Part shown: piece after piece, positions 59,909-64,000 of the stretch | How positions within the stretch are numbered: the first letter of the stretch is position 1 | How the letters are laid out: each line of letters begins with the position of its first letter | Assembly (NCBI RefSeq): GCF_000744655.1 | Contig: NZ_JQMJ01000004.1 | Coordinates: 2,790,001 to 2,854,000 of the forward strand | DNA: 64,000 nucleotides | Reading direction: 5' to 3' | Source of the DNA: Streptacidiphilus rugosus AM-16 | GTDB taxonomy: Bacteria > Actinomycetota > Actinomycetes > Streptomycetales > Streptomycetaceae | Translations under genes and position numbers: made by a program | The notes under the pieces: generated by a model | Databases searched by the model: none | What the model saw: the letters and a program-made list of their open reading frames with translations, nothing else | Told to the model about the DNA's origin: nothing

Positions 59909-61900
59909 GTGCGTAGCGGCCAGCCCGGTCCCCCAGGTCTTCCCGAGGGGGCCAACGCCCTCGACGCCCTCAGTGCCGCAGACCCGGTCGGCACGGTCGG
60001 CGTCCCCGGCGAGCCCGGGGAGTCGAGGGAGTCCGGGAGGTCCGGTCCTCACCCCGAGCGCTACGGGGATCCCGAGCCGTCCAGGAGGCCCCTGGAGCCG
60101 GGCAACGGCGGCGCCCGCGCGGGAGAGGAGAGCCCGGTCGACCGGCGCCGTCTCGAGGACGCGCTGCGGGCCAGCGAGAACCGCTTCCGGGCGGCCTTCG
60201 TCGACGCGGGCATCGGTATGGCCCTGGTCGACCAGGACGATCTGATCATCGAGGCGAACCCGGCCCTGGCCGAGATGCTCGGGCACACCGTCCCCGAGCT
60301 GATCCGGCTGCACATCCGCGAGCTGATGGACGTCGAGGAACGGGCCCGGCGCGTCCACCGGCAGCTGGTGCGCGGCGAGCGCGACCGCTTCCGGCTGGAG
60401 AAGCGGCTGCGGCACCGCCAAGGGCACGCCGTGTGGACGAACATCACGGTCTCGCTGATCCGCGACTCCTCCGGCGAGCCGCTGTACACCCTCGCCATGG
60501 TGGAGGACGTCTCCGACGCCCGCCGCCTGGGCGACCGGCTGCACTACCAGGCCATGCACGACCCGCTGACCCAGCTGCCGAACCGTTCGCTCTTCTTCGA
60601 GCGGCTGGCGGGCGCCTTCGCCGAGGCGGACCAGCGGATCGGCCTCTGCTACCTCGACCTCGACGGCTTCCAGGCGATCAACGACACGCTCGGTCACCAC
60701 GTGGGCGACGAGCTGCTGGTCGCCGTCGCCCGGCGGCTGGAGCAGCGCTTCGCGCCGCGTGGCCATCTGGTCGCCCGGATGGGCGGGGACGAGTTCGCCG
60801 TGCTGGTACCGCGCAGCGCCGACGCGAAGGAGTTGACGGCGCTGGCGGCCGAGGTCGTCGAGCTGCTGGGCGCGCCGTACGACCTGAGCGGCCAGCGCGT
60901 CGTGGCGACGGCGAGCGTGGGGGTGGTGGAGCGCCCGGTGCCGGGCACGACGCCGACCGAGCTGGTCAAGGACGCGGACGCGACGCTCTGCTGGGCGAAG
61001 ACCGACGGCCGTTCCCGCTGGGCCTTCTACGATCCCGAGCGGATCGCGCATCAGATGACCCGGCAGGTGCTGGCCACGACGATGCGGCCCGCCCTGGAGC
61101 GGGACGAGTTCCTTCTGGAGTACCAGCCGCTGGTCGACCTCGGCGACGGCCGGCTGCGCGGAGTCGAGGCGCTGGTGCGCTGGCGGCATCCGGACTTCGG
61201 CCGCCTCGCGCCGGATCGTTTCATCCAGATCGCGGAGGAGACGGGCGCCATCGTCCCGCTGGGACGCTGGGTGCTGGAGACGGCGTGTCGGCAGGCACGG
61301 AGCTGGCTCGACCGCTACCCGGACGCACAGCTGTTCGTCAGCGTGAATCTGGCCGCACGTCAGTTCTGGGATTCGGACGTGGTGGCGGATGTGGCGGAGA
61401 TCCTCGGCAGCACCCGTCTGCCCGCGCGACTGCTCCAGTTGGAGCTGACGGAGAGCGCGGTGATGGGCCCGGCCGGACGCCCGGTCGAGGCGTTGCACGC
61501 GCTTGCCGCGATGGGCGTCAGGATCGCCATCGACGACTTCGGCACGGGGTACTCCAACCTCGCCTACCTCAGCCGGCTCCCGGTCCACGTGCTCAAGCTG
61601 GCGGGCTCCTTCCTCGAAGGCTTCCGCGAGCCGCGCCCGCAGGCGGGCCCACGGCCGGGCGCCGGGGCAGCCCCGCGAACGCACGCGGGCGGGCCGGCGC
61701 CCCGCGCGGCCGCGGACGAGAAGATCGTCGCCGCGCTGGTCGGGCTCTCGCACGTGCTCGGCCTCACGGTGACGGCCGAGGGCGTAGAGAGCGCCGCCCA
61801 GGCCGACCGCCTGCGCGACACCGGCTGCGACACCGCCCAGGGCTGGCACTTCGGCCGCGCCGTGGCACCGGAGGAGATCGACAGGATGCTGGGCTCCTGA
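59909..61900 (+). CDS. PAS-GGDEF-EAL cyclic-di-GMP protein, CdgA-like
   Basis: 663 aa from GTG 59909, preferred because a hairpin and a -10-like TAAGAT lie just before it, which suggests a leaderless transcript; GTG 59852 and ATG 59876 are alternatives. PAS domain at about 80-205 (AAFVDAGIGMALVDQDDLII). GGDEF at about 215-370 with intact RMGGDEFAV but no RxxD inhibition site in front. EAL at about 395-660: GVEALVRW, VNLAARQF, LELTESAV, DDFGTGYSNLAYL, TAEGVES are kept; the KID motif is KLA. A Pro/Ala-rich insertion follows it (REPRPQAGPRPGAGAAPRTH). Position and domains fit CdgA. Confidence 0.85.
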   Translation: MRSGQPGPPGLPEGANALDALSAADPVGTVGVPGEPGESRESGRSGPHPERYGDPEPSRRPLEPGNGGARAGEESPVDRRRLEDALRASENRFRAAFVDAGIGMALVDQDDLIIEANPALAEMLGHTVPELIRLHIRELMDVEERARRVHRQLVRGERDRFRLEKRLRHRQGHAVWTNITVSLIRDSSGEPLYTLAMVEDVSDARRLGDRLHYQAMHDPLTQLPNRSLFFERLAGAFAEADQRIGLCYLDLDGFQAINDTLGHHVGDELLVAVARRLEQRFAPRGHLVARMGGDEFAVLVPRSADAKELTALAAEVVELLGAPYDLSGQRVVATASVGVVERPVPGTTPTELVKDADATLCWAKTDGRSRWAFYDPERIAHQMTRQVLATTMRPALERDEFLLEYQPLVDLGDGRLRGVEALVRWRHPDFGRLAPDRFIQIAEETGAIVPLGRWVLETACRQARSWLDRYPDAQLFVSVNLAARQFWDSDVVADVAEILGSTRLPARLLQLELTESAVMGPAGRPVEALHALAAMGVRIAIDDFGTGYSNLAYLSRLPVHVLKLAGSFLEGFREPRPQAGPRPGAGAAPRTHAGGPAPRAAADEKIVAALVGLSHVLGLTVTAEGVESAAQADRLRDTGCDTAQGWHFGRAVAPEEIDRMLGS

Positions 61901-62540
61901 GCCGCGCGCCGTCGCTCCCGCGAGCGCGACCGAAGACCCGCAGGGCCGGCCGGGTGCGGCGCGCGAACCCGCGTCGCGGCCGGGCGGCGACTCCCCGCTG
62001 CCGCGGCGATCGCCTGCCGTCCCCGAAGCTCCTCCAAGCGAACCCAGGCCAGCGCACGAAACCATGGCGCGGACGAGCCGCGATTGCCCACTTCGGACGG
62101 ATGTCGCCGGCCCTCCCCGAAGCTCCTCCAAGCGGCCCCGCTCCAGCGCACGAAACCATGGCGCAGCCCAGCGGCGACTCCCCATTGCGGGCGGATATCG
62201 CCTGCCCTCCCCGAAGCGAACCCGGTCCCGCACGCAAAGCCATGGCGCAGCCCAGCGGCGACTCCCCGCTGCGGGCGCGGATCGCCTGCCCTCCTCGAAG
62301 CTCCTCGAAGCGGACCCCGTCCCGCACGGAGCGGCGCAGGCGGCGGCGGTCGCGCCCCTGTCGGCCGCCCTCGCTGCGCGCTCGACCCCCCGCCCGGTCC
62401 AAGGCCCCGGCTCCGACCCGGGTGGGCGACGAACGTGCACGTCAGCCCGCCACGCCGCATTTCCCCCGAAGGAGTGAGGCACGCCCACCGTTCAGCGCGC
62501 CCTGGATCATGACGGTTCATCAGTCCATAGTCTGAGCGTC
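61901..62540. other. Gene-free intergenic region with repeats
   Basis: 640 bp with no supported gene; more than half is the tandem repeat described separately. The promoter of the glycosidase gene probably lies in 62500-62535 (CATAGT at 62525 as a possible -10). Confidence 0.5.
61986..62335. repeat. Four tandem repeats, 94-bp period
   Basis: Unit includes CTCCCCGAAGCTCCTCCAAG, CGCACGAAACCATGGCGCAG and CCCAGCGGCGACTCCCC. Equivalent positions at 62024, 62118, 62212 and 62296. The third copy lacks CTCCTCCAAG, giving an 84-bp step. The period is not a multiple of three, so a coding role is unlikely. Confidence 0.85.
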
Positions 62541-63983
62541 ATGCCACAGCGTCGCCTGCTCGCCGTCCTGGCCTTCGCCATGACCGCGCTGCTGCTCGCC
62601 TTCGCGACCGGAGCCCGGCTGCTCGCGCAGCCGCAGCCGTCGTCGTCCGGGCGCACCCACAGCGGCGACGCGATGCTCTCCGCACCGGCGACGCCCGCCG
62701 GGCCCGAGCGGCAGCTCTGGTCGGACCCGACCGTGCTGCCCGCGCACGCGGTCCCCTTCGGGGCGTTCGTCGGCTCCGACTTCGCCGACGACCGGCAGAC
62801 CAGGCTCTCGATCTGGCTGCACAACGCGGATCTGCAGGTCGGCCACACCTACCTGCCGGGCGGCACCTGGCAGGACATCGAGGGCAGCCCGTCGCTGCTG
62901 GGCCCCTGGGCCCAGTGGCGGCTGTCGCGCCCCGACCGGCTCTTCGTGCTGGCCGTGCCGATGCAGCAGCAGAACGAGGACAACCTCAGCGACGACGAGG
63001 TGGCCTCGCTGCTCCAGCAGTCCGCGGCCGGGGCCAACGACGCGCACTTCCTGACCCTGGCCCGCCGCCTGGTGGCCCTCGGCGTGCCGGACACGGTGAT
63101 CACGCTCGGCTGGGAGATGAACGGCGTCACCTACACCAGCCGCTGCGGACCGGACCCCGAGGACTGGCGCACGTACTGGCGGCGCATCGTCCACGTCATG
63201 CGCAGCGTCCCCGGCCAGGCGTTCCGCTTCGACTTCACGCCCAACCGCGGCCCGGACGCGCACCCCTGGACGGACTGCTATCCCGGCGACGACGTCACCG
63301 ACGTCATCGGCACCGACAACTACGACCAGGGCCCGGGCGACACCTTCGCCGACTACGTGACCGAGCAGTACGGGCTGCTGGACCAGGTGCGCTTCGCCGC
63401 GCAGCACCACAAGCCGGTCTCCTACCCGGAATGGGGCATGTTCCGGCACGGCGACGACCCGACGTTCATGCGTCAGATGATCAACTGGATCGAGACCCAC
63501 GACACGCTGTACCAGACCATCACCGACTACTGCCCGCACGGCGTGCTGAACTGCGACGCGAACCCTCAGTCGAGCGAGGTCTACCAGGCGATGATGTCGC
63601 AGCAGCCCGCCCCGCTGCCCTCCCCCTCGCCCTCCCTCAGTACGAGCCCCGGCGCGAGTCCCACGGGGAGCGTCTCGCCCAGCCCGACGCCGAGCACCGG
63701 CCCGAGTCCGTCGCCGAGCCCCGGCCAGAGCCTGCCACCGTCCCCGAGCCCGAGCCCCGCTCCCTCGCACTCGCCGTCGCTGTCCCCGTCGCCGTCCGGC
63801 CCGCCCTCGGCCTCGGCCCCGCCGGCCCACGGCCCGGTGCCGGCCCCCACACCCTCCCCCAGCTGCCACCGCCGCAGGGACGGCAACCCGTGCACCACGC
63901 CGGCGCCCCTTCCCGCAGGGCCCGGCGGGCACCCGACCCCGATGCCCGCCGTCACCCGCACCAAGCTGCCGGGCCGCTCCTGA
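62541..63983 (+). CDS. Secreted GH26-like glycoside hydrolase with Pro/Ser-rich tail
   Basis: 480 aa. N-terminal signal or anchor segment (LLAVLAFAMTALLLAFATGA). Catalytic domain at about 70-345: FGAFVGSDFADD, VITLGWEMNGVTYTSRCG with the acid/base Glu, FDFTPNRGPD, VIGTDNYDQG and PVSYPEWGMFRHGD with the nucleophile Glu. This is the clan GH-A pattern of GH26 (mannanase-type) enzymes. The last 110 residues are Ser/Pro repeats (PSPSPSLSTSPGASPTGSVS), a wall-spanning stalk. The start codon lies close to a possible -10 element. True substrate unknown. Confidence 0.82.
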   Translation: MPQRRLLAVLAFAMTALLLAFATGARLLAQPQPSSSGRTHSGDAMLSAPATPAGPERQLWSDPTVLPAHAVPFGAFVGSDFADDRQTRLSIWLHNADLQVGHTYLPGGTWQDIEGSPSLLGPWAQWRLSRPDRLFVLAVPMQQQNEDNLSDDEVASLLQQSAAGANDAHFLTLARRLVALGVPDTVITLGWEMNGVTYTSRCGPDPEDWRTYWRRIVHVMRSVPGQAFRFDFTPNRGPDAHPWTDCYPGDDVTDVIGTDNYDQGPGDTFADYVTEQYGLLDQVRFAAQHHKPVSYPEWGMFRHGDDPTFMRQMINWIETHDTLYQTITDYCPHGVLNCDANPQSSEVYQAMMSQQPAPLPSPSPSLSTSPGASPTGSVSPSPTPSTGPSPSPSPGQSLPPSPSPSPAPSHSPSLSPSPSGPPSASAPPAHGPVPAPTPSPSCHRRRDGNPCTTPAPLPAGPGGHPTPMPAVTRTKLPGRS

Positions 63984-64000
63984 CCGTCGGCCCCCGACCG

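Noticed and set aside
61764-62402. Minus-strand open frame with repeated peptide units
   Set aside because: The repeat period (94 bp) shifts frame, so the apparent repeats in the peptide are a by-product of the DNA repeats.
63600-63830. Direct repeats of CCGAGCCC/CCGTCGCC type
   Set aside because: They encode the Pro/Ser-rich stalk of the glycosidase and follow from codon repetition.

Overview
The window is high-G+C actinobacterial DNA with third-position G/C bias, GGAGG-type ribosome binding sites, GTG/TTG starts and many ATGA or GTGA gene overlaps. Several markers point to a Streptomycetaceae chromosome core (Streptomyces, Kitasatospora or a relative). These are an adpA gene carrying an in-frame TTA codon and followed by orn and tRNA-His, a CebR-type regulator with two TGGGAGCGCTCCCA boxes, an NsdA-like regulator and a PAS-GGDEF-EAL protein. 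From memory, the order leucine-catabolism operon > adpA > orn > cebR > cdgA-like gene follows S. coelicolor SCO2776 to SCO2817. No phage, plasmid, transposase or CRISPR array is visible.

Layout. 1-9.6 kb: partial EamA transporter, secreted trypsin-like protease, LysR regulator, ZIP metal transporter, Tat-type lipoprotein, DUF6278 protein, a degenerate Mrr-like protein, and an ArsR-type regulator divergent from an MFS pump over a perfect inverted repeat. 9.6-16.1 kb: a repeat field made of duplicated 3' ends of an MFS gene, that MFS gene, and a giant fused ABC exporter. 16.2-23.9 kb: a PPOX flavin/F420 enzyme, then a TetR regulator divergent from a four-gene leucine/isovalerate degradation operon (carboxylase beta, carboxylase alpha, HMG-CoA lyase, acyl-CoA dehydrogenase). 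24-33.9 kb: USP, HAD, GNAT, adpA, orn, tRNA-His, SPFH protein, CebR (its usual cebEFG-bglC neighbours are absent), spermidine-synthase-like protein and a conserved small protein. 34-41.5 kb: NsdA-like TPR regulator, ROK regulator divergent from an oxidoreductase/UPF0303 pair, histidine phosphatase, and a TetR regulator divergent from a PAP2 protein.

41.8-47.8 kb: a secreted protein; then a tight three-gene operon of a Cas4/RecB-like Fe-S nuclease, a 504-aa protein of unknown function and a UPF1/DNA2-like SF1 helicase; then two small conserved proteins. This operon is the best candidate for an undescribed system. 47.9-59.8 kb: PhzF protein, two copies of a complete tRNA-Lys cassette 6.4 kb apart, P-loop kinase, phosphodiester glycosidase with decaprenyl-phosphate phosphoribosyltransferase, CDF transporter, USP, chorismate mutase, PrmC-like methyltransferase with a possible leader peptide, MFS, VOC and OsmC proteins. 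59.9-64 kb: c-di-GMP protein, a 94-bp tandem repeat field, and a GH26-like secreted enzyme.

Intergenic DNA is unusually rich in repeats: at least six separate repeat families, described individually. Several divergent regulator/target pairs carry clear dyad operators. All calls rest on reading the sequence; no database search was run.
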